Below, one piece after another: positions 38,215 through 51,915 of a stretch of 64,000 bases of DNA. The notes below the pieces were generated by a model. That model was given only the letters and a program-made list of their open reading frames with translations, did no database searches and was not told the origin of the DNA. A program made the translations under genes and the position numbers. This stretch comes from Paracyclopina nana (lineage: Eukaryota > Arthropoda > Copepoda > Cyclopoida > Cyclopettidae). Each line of letters begins with the position of its first letter. The first letter of the stretch is position 1. The stretch spans positions 2,981,001-3,045,000 of the forward strand of contig JAGUCH010000008.1 of assembly GCA_019096065.1 (NCBI GenBank), read 5' to 3'.

Positions 38215-39532
38215 ATCAGCAATGAGCATGCATCATTCAACAAATATTTTTAAATAAATTGCAAATGATAAGACACACCAAAAAAGCGAATCTTAATAGT
38301 TATAGCTAAAGAAAGGGCAGAAAATCAAATTAAATGACTGGCTGCCTCAATTGAATAGCCTTTTTTTCCAGCCGCGTTCTTTAGAAGATTAGAAAGCCCG
38401 ATGAGATCTTCTGCTGTGATTATTGCATTCTCCTTCGTCAAAGAAAGACTTCGTCGTTTATTGGCATCTGGAGAGATGTCACGAAATCCTGTCAGAGCTC
38501 CCATTGATGCCCGAGACTCTTTTGACAAAGTGGCCTTTTCCCCAAAACGAAAACGGATCAAAATAAGACAAATCAAGCCTTGACCTCATTCCATATAGCA
38601 TCACCTACTACCAACTTGATGACATTGCCTGATGTGATGCAAAACCTCTACCGAGCTTATGCAAGAATATCAACCATCACTTACCTAAGAAGGCAATCAC
38701 CCGTCTCATGGATCTTGAAATAAACCGGCTAGTCCAATAGCGAGATCTGCACTCGGTATTGATAGAGCTCCATATGTTAATCACCTTAAGTTGCGGCCGT
38801 AATTATGGCATAGTTCTTTTACTGAGAATAATAATCTTAAGCATTTCTTGCCACAAATTATGAATTATCTTTCATTAAAAAGTATACGTGAACCGAGCCT
38901 AAAATAATTATCAAGGTGGAAATACAAGTAGCTGTCGCACATTTTAGTTACTACTAAAAACTACGAAAATTTGGGATGACTGCTATGGTAGTTGAAATAG
39001 AAGCAATTTGTGTTTTGAGCCTTTTTTGGCAAACTTTTTAATCGCCTTAATATGAGCACTCTCCTTTTTGAAGCCAACATGAGAAATTTGAAGTTTTATT
39101 TTCATTTTAGAATTATTTAAAAAATATGTCTTTGGAGAATTGTGCTTTGCATGTCGCGCATTTTAGTATGTCCCCAATAGCGGCACTATTTTCAACTTCA
39201 AACCATAGAACAGCAAATAATGAAAAGACGTGCACATTCACAAGCTTTAACAGTGTAACTAAGGGGCTTTCCATGTGGTGCTTTTTTGACACTAAGTTAC
39301 CAAAACTCGACACTACAATCAGTGCTAAATTTTCCAAGTTACCGAAATTTGTCACATCACAGCACAGCACAACACAACACAAGCCAGATGGACAAAAGCA
39401 TAAAAGTTTGTTTTTCATGAAGAGTTACCAGACTAAGCAGAAAGTCATATAGCTTAAATTGGTGTTTTTTGTAAGAAAAAGGGGATAAATGAATTGAGGT
39501 ATGAAATAAAGTGTGTTTTGGTTGCTTGTTAC
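38215..39532. other. Spacer between channel subunit 2 and the 1.6-kb element
   Basis: No gene supported. A segment at 39261-39281 (CTTTCCATGTGGTGC core) is repeated in inverted orientation at 41259-41281, on the far side of the 1.6-kb element. This suggests that element lies within or beside an older inverted repeat. Confidence 0.5.
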
Positions 39533-40001
39533 CCCCACTACGCAAATTTTTATTAGGCTGCTCCTTGATCTCGCCTATGACTAACTTGATCTCAATGGTG
39601 CCAGAATTCATGGAGATCTAGTACAATACGCCTAACTAGATCTCGCAAGAAATCTAGATTTTTGTAGTCAGTTTGTAGTTGACTAACTTGATCTCAATTA
39701 TAGTTATAGTCAAGAAATCATTGAGATTTCTCAAGAGATATAGTACTATCCTAAGACTAGATCTCACACAAGCTTGTTCTCTGTAAAAAGCCTTTAACTT
39801 TATCTCAAGAGATATAGTGCTTGTCAAAAAAAACCGTTTGACCAATCAGAAGCTGATGCCAACAGCCAATCACAGCACACAGTTTACGCGGAATCTAACC
39901 GTCGGCAAAGGGCATTCCCACCATTCCGTCACTACGAGGCGGACGAGCTCGGCGCTGCCGAAATCGACTCGGGAGCCGGCCAATTTTGGTTTTTGGACTA
40001 C

Positions 40002-40620
40002 GGGAAAGACAATTAAGTTTGGATTCGAATAAGACAAGCTCAGGGGCCTTGGACTTTGGCAAAAACTCAGGCTTGGAGACTACGAGCTCAGCGCTGCTGA
40101 AATCAACTCGGAGCCGCCAATTTTGGACTACGGGAAAGACAAGTTTGGATTCGAATAAGACTAGCTCAGGGGCCTTGGACTTTGGCAAAAACTCAGGCTT
40201 GGAGACTATGAGCTCGGCGCTGCTGAAATCAACTCAGAGCCGGCGAATTTGGACTACGGGAAAGACAAGTTTGGATTCGAATAAGACAAGCTCAGGGGCC
40301 TTGGACTTCGGCAAAAACTCAGGCTTGGAGACTACGAGCTCAGCGCTGCCAAAATTGACTCGGGAGCCGGCCAATTTTGGACTATGGGAAAGACAAGTTT
40401 GGATTCGAATAAGACAAGCTCATCAGGGGCCTTGGACTTCGGCAAAAACTCAGGCTTGGAGACTACGAGCTCAGCACTACCGAAATCGACTCATGAGCCG
40501 GCCAATTTTGGACTACGGGAAAGACAAGTTTGGATTGGAATAAGACAAGCTCAGGGACATAGAGCCGGCCATTTTGGATCTCAATCTTGCAAAAACTTGG
40601 ACTTTGGCAAAGACAAGATA
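40002..40620. repeat. Minisatellite, about 126-130-bp unit, about five copies
   Basis: Units restart near 40002, 40131, 40259, 40387 and 40517, each beginning with GGGAAAGACAA followed by TTTGGATT(C/G)GAATAAGAC. An open frame runs through 39986-40543 because the first units are 126 bp long. Later units shift frame, so I do not call it a gene. Confidence 0.85.
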
Positions 40621-40700
40621 TGATCATACACATACTAAACTACCTATAGTTTACAAACTCAGAATATATACATGATGAAAGAAACAATTACAAGTTAAAG

Positions 40701-40830
40701 TGGGAGCGGGAGCGGGAGCGGGAGCGGGAGCGGGAGCGGGAGCGGGAGCGGGAGCGGGAGCGGGAGCGGGAGCGGGAGCAGGATGGGAGCGGGAGCGGGA
40801 GCGGGAGCGGGAGCGGGAGCTGCAGCGGGT
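40701..40830. repeat. GGGAGC hexanucleotide microsatellite
   Basis: About 20 tandem GGGAGC units, interrupted near 40780-40787, then degrading into GGGTGC variants. Its Gly-Ala or Arg-Glu translations are a by-product of the repeat. Confidence 0.95.
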
Positions 40831-41155
40831 GCAGGGGTGCGGGTGCTGGACCAGCTGCTACATCTCAAAGTTACAATCTCGAGAGATCTAGTTCTTCATA
40901 TCAATAATTACACCTACACTGGCTTCCCTAATCAAGAAGCACACTTACTTAATCTCAAGGGTAAGACTTCGTGTAGTAGTACTAGATTTCAGCTATGCTA
41001 GGAAGTCAATGTGCAAAATTCTCGAAGTTTAGGCTGCGTGGCCAAGTAGTGGTTTGGCACCATAGAGCTCGAAAAAAATTAAGAATTCGGCGAAAATTTC
41101 TCGCGAGATTTATGACGGTACAGCTAAGGTAAGGCGAGAAATTTGCGTAGTGGGG

Positions 41156-42077
41156 ACATGTCCATCTGCCAGTCACTCCTTGACATTGTCACTATTGCGC
41201 ATTGCATAGCACACAGTTACCATTTTTTGACACTATCACTCATTTACTGTTTGTTGACGCACCACATGGAAAGACCCTTAATAACTATCTCATATTAGGA
41301 AGAAAAACTGAGATAGAAGCTTGAGAATTGAGATTTAGAGCTTCGTCATCGAAACTATTTCTGAAAAAATATTTAAACTAGTAAAAAAAAAACTTGAACA
41401 AAGAAGTACAATAAAAAGCATGTTTTGATCAACAAAATAAGTCGAAAGTTGACACTTTTTTGAGCAAACAGATGACAAGGCCCTTTATTTTAATGAGAAC
41501 TGGCTACTGAGAAGGCTGCTACTTTTTACTTACCGGTGATATTGTTAGGTTGAGAGAATTCATGGAGAATTTCCGAATTTATTCCGATCGGATTTGAAAT
41601 GCATTCCATAGATCAACATGAGATCCAGATTGTACAAGTTTAGTTACATAATTTAAAATTTTGGCATTTTCAAGCCCTCGATGACTGTTTGTTTACTTTT
41701 ATACATAAGAACCGTAAATTTTTATGACACCTAAGAAATAATTTTAAGGCTTTTGCAAAGTTCTAACCTCATTCAAAATTGCCTCAAAATTGATTGCCCT
41801 CCGAAACTTTCACATATTTGAAGATGAATATATATTCTAGCTTTTTTTTACAACTTAATATTTTCATTTTATCTTGATCTATAACTAGAAGCGTCTCTCA
41901 AAAATTGCTCGAGCTATTTCGGTGCATCATCTCAATAGAGCTGTTGAGCACGATTTATTCTCCGCCAAAACGACTTGGAAAAACGTGAATTGTGAATACA
42001 TTGTTCGGGGAATCGTAGAGTGCTCATAGCCAGACATTATAGTAAATTGACTCGCGGTCTGAAGGCCTGCATCGAAA
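41156..42077. other. Upstream region of Nup98-96
   Basis: AT-rich DNA with no gene seen. The Nup98-96 promoter and 5' untranslated region should lie in the last few hundred bases. No TATA box was recognised. Confidence 0.5.
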
Positions 42078-45000
42078 ATGTTCGGCCAAAAGACAACCTT
42101 TGGTGCCCCTTCGACTGGGTTCGGAGGCTTTGGCACTCCAACCACGTCCAATGCATTTGGCGCCACCAACCCGACCTCGACGTTCGGGTCGACGGCCCCG
42201 GCCTTTGGCCAACCCGCCGCGTCTACGGGTGGCCTTTTCGGAGCTGCACCTGCGGCCAACAACTCGGGTGGCCTTTTCGGCAATCCTCAGCCTGCTGCAG
42301 CTACGTCCGCTGGTTTCGGCTTTGGCGCTGGAGCCTCGACCTCGTTTGGAGGAGCGTCCTCGGCCTTCAAACCGGCTGGTGGATTCGGTGCGACTTCGTC
42401 GTTCAACAGTGCACCCGCCCAAGGAGGAGGCATGTTTGGTGCTCCCACAAGTCAGCCCAATAATGCATTTGGTGGATTCGGAGCAACATCAACTGCTGGC
42501 GGATTTGGAGCTGCTCAAAACACTGGAGCTGCTTCGAGCTTTGGGGCCTTTGGCCAGCAGCAGCAGCAGCAAGTTGCTGGAACTACGGTCAAGTTCAACC
42601 CTCCGACTGGCTCTGACACCATGATGAAATCGGGCGTTCAGCAAAATATCAACATTCGTCATCAGGTAAATATTTTACTTACTTTTGATAGGATATTTTT
42701 TAATGGTCAATTCTTTTTGCTAGTGCATTTCCTGCATGAAAGAGTACGAGAACAAGTCGCTTGAAGAGCTTCGCATTGAAGACTACTTAGCCAACAGGAA
42801 AGGTCCTCAAGCTGGTGGCACAACGACCACTGGTGGGCTATTTGGGGCTGCTCCCAATCAAACCGCGCCCTCGGCTGGAGGTGGCCTTTTTGGTAGGCCA
42901 GCTACTACCCAGAGCACGACGGGAGGTCTCTTCGGATCTCAGCCTGCCCAAAACAAGCCGTTGTTTGGAGCTCCTGCCACTGGCGGATTTGGAGCCACTT
43001 CCACGGGTTTTGGGGCGACGACTGGAGGATTTGGCACGAACACAGCTGCCACCTCTGGAGGCCTTTTTGGAGCCAAAACAACAGGTTTTGGAGCCCCTAC
43101 TACGTCCTCAACAACGACCGGTTTTGCTTTTGGCAACAACTCCGCGGCCGGTGGTGGAGGCCTTTTCGGAGCTCAAAATCAGCAGAACAACGCCTTCAAC
43201 AAGCCTTTTGGTGCTGTGGCTCCACAAGCTTCGACTGGCGGTCTGTTTGGCTCTACAGCTCCAGCGTTTGGTGCTTCCAACACTTTTGGAGCTCAAAACA
43301 CAACCGGTGGATTCGGAGCCCCAGCAGCCAACCAAAATACCTCAATCGGTCTGTTTGGTCAGCAAAATCAGCCTAAGCCTTTAGGTTTTGGTGCGTCCAC
43401 CGGATTTGGAGCAGCCACTACATCTGCACCTTCAGCCTTTGGTTTCGGTGCTCCAACCAACTCAACTGCTCCTTTTGGTGCGAGCACTCAACCCAAGCCT
43501 GCTTTTGGATTCGGGGCTCCTGGCACCACCAATACATCATCTGCATTTGGATTTGGCGCTCCTCAGCAGCAGCAACAACAGCAACCTCAGGCAGCTGGTG
43601 GTCTTTTTGGCTCTCAGAATAAACCAGCCTTTGGATTTGGAGCTGGCACGTCGACTGCTCCAAGTTTTGGTGCGACGGGAAGCTCTTTTGGTACCTCATT
43701 TGGAGCCACGAACACAACGGGGTCTCTGTTTGGTAGCAACAATAATCAGCCAAAGCCGTTGTTTGGTGGGGGATCGACAAGCTTTGGCACTAACTCCTTT
43801 GGAACTACTGGTGGAGTTGGCTCTGGTGGCTCCAGTTTTGGCTTTGGAGGAGGTAGCTCAAGCTTTGGTGGACTTGGCACCAATCAGCCGTTCAACGCTC
43901 AACAAAACAACCAATTTGGTGCTCCTCAGATGCAGGGAGGTCAATCTCAGCCCATGCCCTCATTGCAGTCCCAGTTGGCGTCATTGACCTCCAATCCCTA
44001 CGGTGACAATCCTTTATTCAAAAACTTGCTGCCAGACTCCAATCGGCGCGAGGAGATCATGAAGCCCACCAATCCTGTCGCACAAAAGGCTGTACTAAGC
44101 TCAGCGCCTCAGTACAAAGTGAGTCCCCATGGCCTGAAAGCCAAGGTCAAGCCCTTGAATGGATCGAAAAATAGCTTAGGCAACAAAAGTGCCATATTTG
44201 ATGGGCTGGAGGAGGATGACAATGACTCTGGAAATGACATTTTCATTCCTCGGTCCAGTGTGAAAAAGCTTGTGTTGAAGCCCAAAGTCAACAACAAGAC
44301 AAGCGCCGATGTGAGCAACATTGATGAATCGAATTTGAACGAGTCTGCCTCGGCTAATTTCGACGAAAGTTTGGCCTTGCCCTCAGTGAAAAAGTTGCCC
44401 GCCATGAAAGCCATCACTGTGGACGTTCATGACGAGTCGTTTTCTAATATGGCATCGAAACGAAAGGATCCTCATCTTGACGAGTCAGCCGTGATTGTTT
44501 CGACTCCTGAAGCAACATCCAGCCAAAGCCCTTCCAACAACATGGAGGACCAAGAGCTTGCCGGGCCCCAACCTGCGGGCATTCGCCTCAAGCGAGCAGG
44601 CTACTACACCATACCCAATATGGCGGAGCTGTCAACAATGGTAGACTCGGAGGGGAATCTCAATGTAGAAAATTTCACAATTGGTCGTACTGGCTACGGC
44701 AACATTTTCTTCCCCGGTATCACCAACGTGAAGAACATGAACTTTGATGACATTGTGTTTTTTCGCCATAAAGAAGTCATTGTTTATCCGGACGACTCAA
44801 ACAAACCTGAGCTGGGACAGGGGTTGAACAAAAAAGCCCAAGTCACTCTGGATAAAGTTTGGCCTGTTGACAAGACTACGCAGAGTAGTGTAAAAAGTCC
44901 CGAAAAGCTTGCTCACATCAACTACGAAGAGAAGCTGCAAAAGGCCTGCATCAAATTGGGCGCCAGATTTGTGGAGTACAGGCCCGAAACTGGATCGTGG

Positions 45001-47953
45001 GTTTTTAAAGTGAACCATTTCTCTAAGTATGGCCTCGATGATTCTGACGAGGATGAAGTCGTTGACCAGCAGGCAAAGAGCAAAGAGTTGAACAACAAAA
45101 AGCTGAAGACTCTTCAGTTAAGAGAGCAGCCTCAACTAGACGTGGCTCCTAATGTAACGATTCACGCTACGCAAGACAGTTTCGACGACAACCGCAAGGA
45201 ATATTCCATGATGAATAATGAAGACGAGAACAATGGCGGTCGACTGACTTCGCCTATGGAAGAAACGTTCCAAAAAATCAATACCTCTTCCAACAAGGTA
45301 GGCCTACTATGAGTGTTAGTGTTGTTCCTTGGCTAATAAATGTGTTCTTGCAGGTTAAACTCATGAAGGCTACTCTGTTTGACGATGATGATGAAGAGGA
45401 CGAGGATATGGAAGTTGTCGAGTCATCAAGGCCTGTCATTCTTGAAACTCGACCAACTGTCCTAGAAAGACGTGACAAATTAGTTGAAGACATTGCTAGC
45501 TCTATGTTGGGAGGAAACACCAGCCAAGGCCTTGGTGGTGGAAGTATGAGTTTCAACACCAGTCAACGTGCAAGTACAATGACCTCAACTCTGCTCAAGT
45601 CCCAATACCTCAGCATGGTTGCCTCCATTAAGGCCAATACGACCACTCCGGCCAAACAGGTGACGCTCACAACGTCGTCAGGCTCGTCAAAAAAGAAGAA
45701 AAGCCACGCTCCAAGATATACTCTCCAGGCTGGTTATGACAGGTACGTGTCCCTGCCCAATGCCGATGCCAATGATGAAGATGCAGAAGCCAGAACAGTT
45801 GTTCCGAAGCACGTGGATCATTTTTTACCGCTGAAGGAGTCGATATTGAGCAGTGATAATGTGCGACACCTCGCAGATTTTTCGCTATTCATGAGCCGGA
45901 GTTTTCGAGTGGGTTGGGCTCCATTCTGGAGTGTGGCCAATCCCGGAGAAAGCCTCGCAGGGAGCAAAGCACTGGTTCGCAAAGAGGCTGCCACAGACAT
46001 CCTCATCGAGAGACATGAGCCCTTGGAAGTGTTAGATAGCACGGTCATTGATTCCTTCGAGTCCTGGCTTGAGGTTCACTTGGAAAATTGTGTCCTCAGC
46101 TTTGACGACGACCACATCCCCAAGTTTGAAGCTGTTCAGGGCATAAATGGTCTGCACGCGCATGCGGAAGAGGCTGAGCGTCAGTTTTCCATAACGCAAG
46201 ATCTCCCAGGAATAGTGGACATGAAAGAAGTTCTTGAGCTCTTGGTTGCGTTGCTGGGCAGACTCCGTCCACAAAAGACCATAATTGCTGAAGAAGATGA
46301 AATCATCATGGATGATGACGAGGATGAAGATGATATCGCAGCAAGGTCACAGGACTGCCACAAAACAACCATGGAAAGAAAGCACGCCCTGACAAAATGG
46401 CTTGAGAAGGTCACTGCCAATGCCATGAAGGCTGACCTCAAAGCTGCCAAGTCCAAAAACTGCCACCTTGATGAAATTTTGGCTCTGCTTAGTGGAAACA
46501 AAAGGCTAGAAGCCTGCGACAGGGCACTGGACAAGGGTGATCATTATCTTGCAAATCTGATCTCAACGGCCGTTGGGCCTAATTTGGTATCTGGTCAACT
46601 ATTGCAAAATCAGCTGGAACGATGGCAAGAAGGTCGAGCCGATAAATTCATCGAGGAGAAGAGGCTAAAGTTGTTTAGCCTAATTGCTGGCAACCCCGTG
46701 TGGCCTGGCACTGACATCACGGTCAACACATGTGAAGGTCTTGACTGGAAGCGAGCGTTTGGCCTTCATTTGTGGTACTTTACCAGTCCTGCCTCGAGCA
46801 TTTCCGACGCCTTGAATTTGTTTGAAGAAGCTTTCCAAACAGAAACGAGCCAGTTTGGAGCATATGCCAAGGCGCCGAGACCCAGCTATGTACATGATGA
46901 CTATGACGATGACGAGAGCCTTTTCGACATAAGGTTTCATCTCCTGAAGCTGTACGCGAACAAGGCGCACAGCATTGAGTCGATTGCTGCTCCAAGGTCG
47001 TACACGCGGCAGCCTTTGGACTTCAAGATGGGCTGGATTGTCTCGCAAATTTTGTATAGCGTCGGCTATAGGCATATGAGTCATGTCAAGAGGGAGGCCC
47101 ATCACGTTGACTTTGCTGCTCAACTCGAGGCCCTTGGGCTATGGCATTGGGCGATTTTTGTCCTGCTTCACCTTCAGGATCCCGTTCAAAGGCAGAAATT
47201 GGCCAAAGATGTTTTGGCTCGCAATGTTATACCTTCTGATGATGAATGCGCTGAGCGAGAAATATTTCTGCAGGACCGGTTAGCTGTTCCCCTAGCATGG
47301 ATTGCTGAGGCCAAGGCAGTGAGATCCTTCACGGAATCCAACTTTGGCGACCAGGTATGCGCGTCTTTTTCCTCTCCTTGCATGGCTTTTTCAGCAGCCT
47401 CCTCTCGTCTGTTTTCTAGGCCTGGTATTTGTTGCGTGCAGAATGCTGGAATGAGGCTCACGAGGTCATTGTGAAGAAAATTGCCCCGGACGCGATCATC
47501 AACGATGAGTACGAGTTTTTCTTTAGCCTGCTCCAAGACTTGGCCTCCCTGGAGGACACGGCAACAAAAGTGACCAATTGGAGCACCCAAGGCCAGGTTT
47601 TTTACGACTTTATCAAAGTGGACTTGAAAGTGCGGGAGTTGGTGGAGAAACGCGATGAGGCCAACGTGGCCTACGAAATCGAAACGTTGAGGCCAAAGGT
47701 GATGAGCCTTTGCGCTCGCATTAATTCACTTCCGATCACGTGTGCCAAGGAGCGGCTGTGTCAGTCCGAAATAGCAAAAAAGATGGCGCATTTAACGCGA
47801 GTTGTGCTCAACTTGGAGGGAGAGGAGCAGAACCAGGCCGAAGTTCTGGCTCAAATTCTGGCTCAGCTGCCCTTGCCCGACGACTACATGCTGCAAGAAT
47901 TGCGAACGCTCAGCAGCATTCACATGAAAGAACTCTTACGAGTGCAAGTGTGA
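42078..47953 (+). CDS. Nup98-96: Nup98-Nup96 nucleoporin precursor
   Basis: This precursor self-cleaves into Nup98, an FG nucleoporin of the transport channel that also acts in gene regulation, and Nup96, a scaffold member of the Nup107-160 (Y) complex. Four exons join in frame: 42078-42665, 42724-45297, 45354-47354 and 47420-47953, about 1898 aa. GLFG/FG repeats fill residues 1-165 and 230-630. The Rae1-binding GLEBS segment (about 169-228) spans the first intron: TTVKFNPPTGSDTM, then HQCISCMKEYENKSLEELR. The autoproteolytic domain contains GYGNIFFPG and ends at H961-F962|S963-K-Y-G, the conserved HF/S cleavage site. The remaining 936 residues are acidic then helical Nup96, including GWAPFWSVANPGE. 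AATAAA at 47977-47982 gives a very short 3' untranslated region. Confidence 0.97.
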
Positions 47954-50900
47954 TATACCATATTCATATTTTGTGAAATAAACCGCGTTAGTAAATTCAT
48001 CCATTGCAGGCTTAATGAGTTTGCACACAACAACTTTGGACAGGGATGCACTTTTGTGCAAGTGCATTCTGATGGTAAAAAGGTTCTCTCTTTTTGGGCT
48101 TCCGAAATTGACTGATCGCGGAGAATCTTCGCCGTAATGGTTATTACAACGATTTGGCTCATTTATGAACATCGGCTTGGCTTGGAACAAAAAGCAGGTC
48201 TGCAATTTCTGCATTGATGTGGCCCCGTTTCTCATCTTTATTGGCCTTATTCTTTTGTGGCTTGGCTACATCGCTGATTGAGATTGCAGATTTATGTATT
48301 TCTACAACAAAGGGGCAATTTTCCGTCAAATTAAGCATGCTGCTTTCTTCGACTCTGAGTCTTGCTTCCAGTTTTATTTCCTCATTGCCGTAGTAAAGTC
48401 AGCTGAAATTTTTTAGAGAATTACAAAACCGTTTCTCCATCACTTTGGTTCCCTCAGAGAAGATGATGCCTGGCTGCAAACATCTCATGTAATATGAAGA
48501 GGGCTGTGTGCAACTGTGGTACGCCAGGCAGTGATGTATGAAGCCAGTTTTGCAATTACGCTGACACACAGTTATAAATGAACCATTCGACCTCGCTTGC
48601 AAAGTACTTCTGAAATGGCTTAATTAGAGTAACAACATGCAGCAGCAAAATACAGCGTAAAATAAACGTGCAACGAAAACCAGATCTCCAATTAAATCTG
48701 CCTCATTTTGCTTCATTTCCGGCTGTTGTAGTGTGCGATACAGCTGGTAGAAAAATACACTGATACCATCAATCTTGGTTTCCCCGTTATGCAGTTTCAG
48801 CACTACCAGTACTACTGGCTCCTCTGAGAAAATCACTCAGGAAAGGCTCCATTTTTCTGCATTTTTCCAATACGACTACTACATAAAAGGCCAACACAGA
48901 TGAAAGGCTCGGTACAGCTCAACGAGAGGGCTGTCAAGTACCTTTTATAATGCATTGCAACTTAATTGGGTACTTTTGGCCTGTCGTCGGCTCGTTCGGT
49001 TGCGTTGACGAGTGGTGCAAAATGTGGAGTGAAAAGCAGCGCGCTATTTTATTCCATTTTCGGTCTGCTCAAATAGCCAATTCCGAGCAGTGCCCTCAGC
49101 CAAATAGTTATTGCTATATACTACACTTTATGCCGCGATTTGAGTGGATGAAGGAAACATTTTTGCATCTGGGATGGTCGTTAAGGGAGGGACTTTTTGG
49201 TAGCTCTCATCAATGCCAAAAAAGTGAAAGCATGTAATGGTCCATGAATGGCTTGATGTTTCTTACTTATAAAGCTGACCTTTTTTGCTATGTTCTCGCC
49301 GCGTGAGTGTGATTCTGATATGAACTCGCGTCACTAACACTGCGAGCACAAAAAGCCACCAAAAAACCGGGCAAATTGCGCAAACTTTCTCAAAATAAGA
49401 GCTCACGATTTAGCAGTCACGTGCAAGGCATCACAAAACAGGCTTTTTGGCATATAGGAAAAGACTGGAGCATCCTCTTCCATCGAGATTGAATTGGTGA
49501 CATTTTTTGTGCAACTTCCTTTGAACTCTGCGCAAATATTTACTTTGGTACCCAATGTGCTGCTGGGGCTACTACTCAAGTTGTCAGCAAGGTCCTGAAA
49601 TGTATGCAGATCGATGGATGGCCAACATATTGCGAACAAGACAAATGGTTTCCTTTTAGTCCTCAGCCTTGCTAATTCCACGCGACTGATGTTCATTGCA
49701 ATCTACCAAACAGGAGCAAGCAAATGACAAGTGCTCATAAAAAGCCACTACTTTTTGCTCCACCTAAATAAGTTGGTATTTAGGATTTTCCTCCTGAATG
49801 CTTGGGATAGCTCAGTCTCAGCAGCAGCAGGAAAAAGTGCATTTATGCTGTGTTCACCTACCAAGGAAATTTTTTCCTCCGTTAAATTACGTTTTACTTA
49901 AGCCTCCTATTTCAGAACTGATCATTTTTACTCACTTTTCATAGCTTCAATTAGACCACTTTTTCGACCTCTTTTGGTCATATGAGCTAGAAGCGTTTTG
50001 ATTAATCAGAAGTACGAAAACTTAAGCATTTCTTTAAGGCTGTCGTAAGATTTTAAGGAAACGAGGCATAGATGAACACCCTATTATTGGCTGCTTGCAA
50101 TGGCTGTAGTATCCATATTGCAGAACAGGAGACGCACGCGGGACTTTTAAACGGGTGGACATTTATTCGGCGAACGAGAATATTTTGGTCCGTAAATGCT
50201 CTTTGGAATAGAGTCCGCTGCTTTCTCTTGCTCGCGCGAGCTCTGCTGAATGAAGAAGCGCCAGCCATGAACATCAGGATTTTCCTACACTTAGTTGACG
50301 AAAAACTGCTCTCACGAACGAACGCACGTTCACAGCGCAGAGAAGTCGGCCCCCTAAAAAAGTGTGCAATTGTGCTACAAAATCAACAGCATTCAGATAT
50401 CAAGACACATTCAGCATAACTGTTGTTGGCTGGTAACCACGTAGTACAGAAAATCTGTGTGAGAAATGTGATTGGTTTTTTCAGAATAATGTTACGTCAA
50501 TCGTTTCTCACGATCGTTACTATGTATAGATCAGCCAAATTGGGAGCAGCTAGGTAAAAAATTGAAAGCTAGGCAAGTATAACGGAGGACATGCGACGAA
50601 GGAACAGCTTTTAATATTTAACTATGCTAAGAAAGCATGCTCTTGCAAGAAGAAGGCAAAAAGCGTGATACATCTCAAGTAGGGAGATTATGTTTTTAGG
50701 ACTGCTGCAGCTCATATAATAATCAGGCAAAGGAGCAATATGGCATAAAACGAGCTAGAAACTTTTCACCTGCTTAAAATGTTTTCAGAGGCGTTGTAAG
50801 CCTATAATGCAGTCTTCTTCTAATGTATTCAGTGAATAATTTTATTCATTCCATCCTGGAGGACATAAGTTGACAGCAGCTATGAGCCACTCCATATGTG

Positions 50901-51915
50901 TGTAAAACCTGGTGGAGAGGGGCTTTAATCCGATTAGCCACTTTTTCAAAAGAAGTGTCATTGATTAGTTTTTGGCAACAAATGTCAGCAGTAATACAGG
51001 AATCGATTGGCAGGAAAAATGCAAGAAACTAATTATTGCTCTGCACTAAGAAAAAGCGTATGCTACGTACGTTTATTATAAATCATGGTACTATGTTGCA
51101 GCTAAGTGCTGTATAGTACTCAATGCGATAATTTATGAGCTCAAATCCGCTTTTTGATGACACGGCTCTTAATGGACCATGTCATCATGACCATAATCAA
51201 TTCCATTTATAATCAGGAACTTATGTCGCCATTATGGCCACCGCAGCGCGCACTAGGAACGATAGCTGCTCAATTAATGGCAAATGTGCCCGGAAATTGA
51301 GACGAAACTGCGCATTGAGAGAATCCAAGTGCTCAATTCATAATTTCTTATGCAATCTTTCAGCAAAGATTGGCAGGCTTTTTTCGCCTTTGATGTTAAA
51401 AGATTGAAGCCACATGGTGAATGCAAGCTGATAAATCTCTTTTCTCCTCGCGCTTTTAGCTAATTACTTCTTTAGTGCCACAGGCTCTGCCTTAAAAGCC
51501 TTTTCTTTTCACAGCCACTGTGGCCAAAATAGTGTCCTAATGCGCAGCAAAAAAAATCATGTTACAAGAGCCTTAACCTGTTTGAGGCAACAATTATGTG
51601 TGTGTGCGGGCGGTAGCTTGCTGAAAATGGCGTGATCTGACGACATTTTGTGCTCCTCCTTCTCATGGGCAGCAAAGTTTTTTTTGCCACAGCCTTCGTG
51701 CCACCACCAACTCACACAGATTTTTTGGCCTTTATGGGCCTTTCACATAACAGCGGCAGCAGGAAGTAAACGCAAAAGACAACAGTGGCAAACAATAGGA
51801 CAACCATTGGCAAACAGTGCGGTGACGTACGTCGTTCTGCTGCCTTCTACTGCGAGGCCTGACAAAATATTACAGAGTGACATCAAGAAGCTGGCAGAAG
51901 CCCCAAGGGACCGCC
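47954..51915. other. Gene-poor region downstream of Nup98-96
   Basis: No gene supported in about 4 kb. Frames at 49403-49696 (-) and 50072-50419 (+) have neither domains nor matching splice sites. The last part (about 51600-51915) is probably promoter or 5' untranslated region for the exon at 51916. No RNA gene seen. Confidence 0.45.

Larger units (their letters stand above)
39533..41155. mobile_element. 1.6-kb non-autonomous element with CCCCACTA termini
   Basis: The ends are exact 17-bp inverted repeats: CCCCACTACGCAAATTT at 39533-39549 and its complement at 41139-41155. AC flanks both sides (39531-39532 and 41156-41157), a possible 2-bp target duplication. The first eight bases equal the terminus of the 9.5-kb transposon. 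Subterminal zones hold many GATCTCA/GAGATCTAG variants (about 39566-39810 and 40861-40950). The interior is a 126-130-bp minisatellite and a GGGAGC microsatellite. No transposase is present, so it would need one in trans. Confidence 0.82.

Noticed and set aside
39986-40543. 185-codon repeat protein in the minisatellite
   Set aside because: Open only because the first units are 126 bp; later units shift frame and no start context or neighbouring gene supports translation.
40700-40891. Gly-Ala repeat frame
   Set aside because: Direct translation of the GGGAGC microsatellite.
50072-50419. 115-codon frame in the gene-poor region
   Set aside because: No domain or splice context; typical chance length for 16 kb of non-coding DNA.
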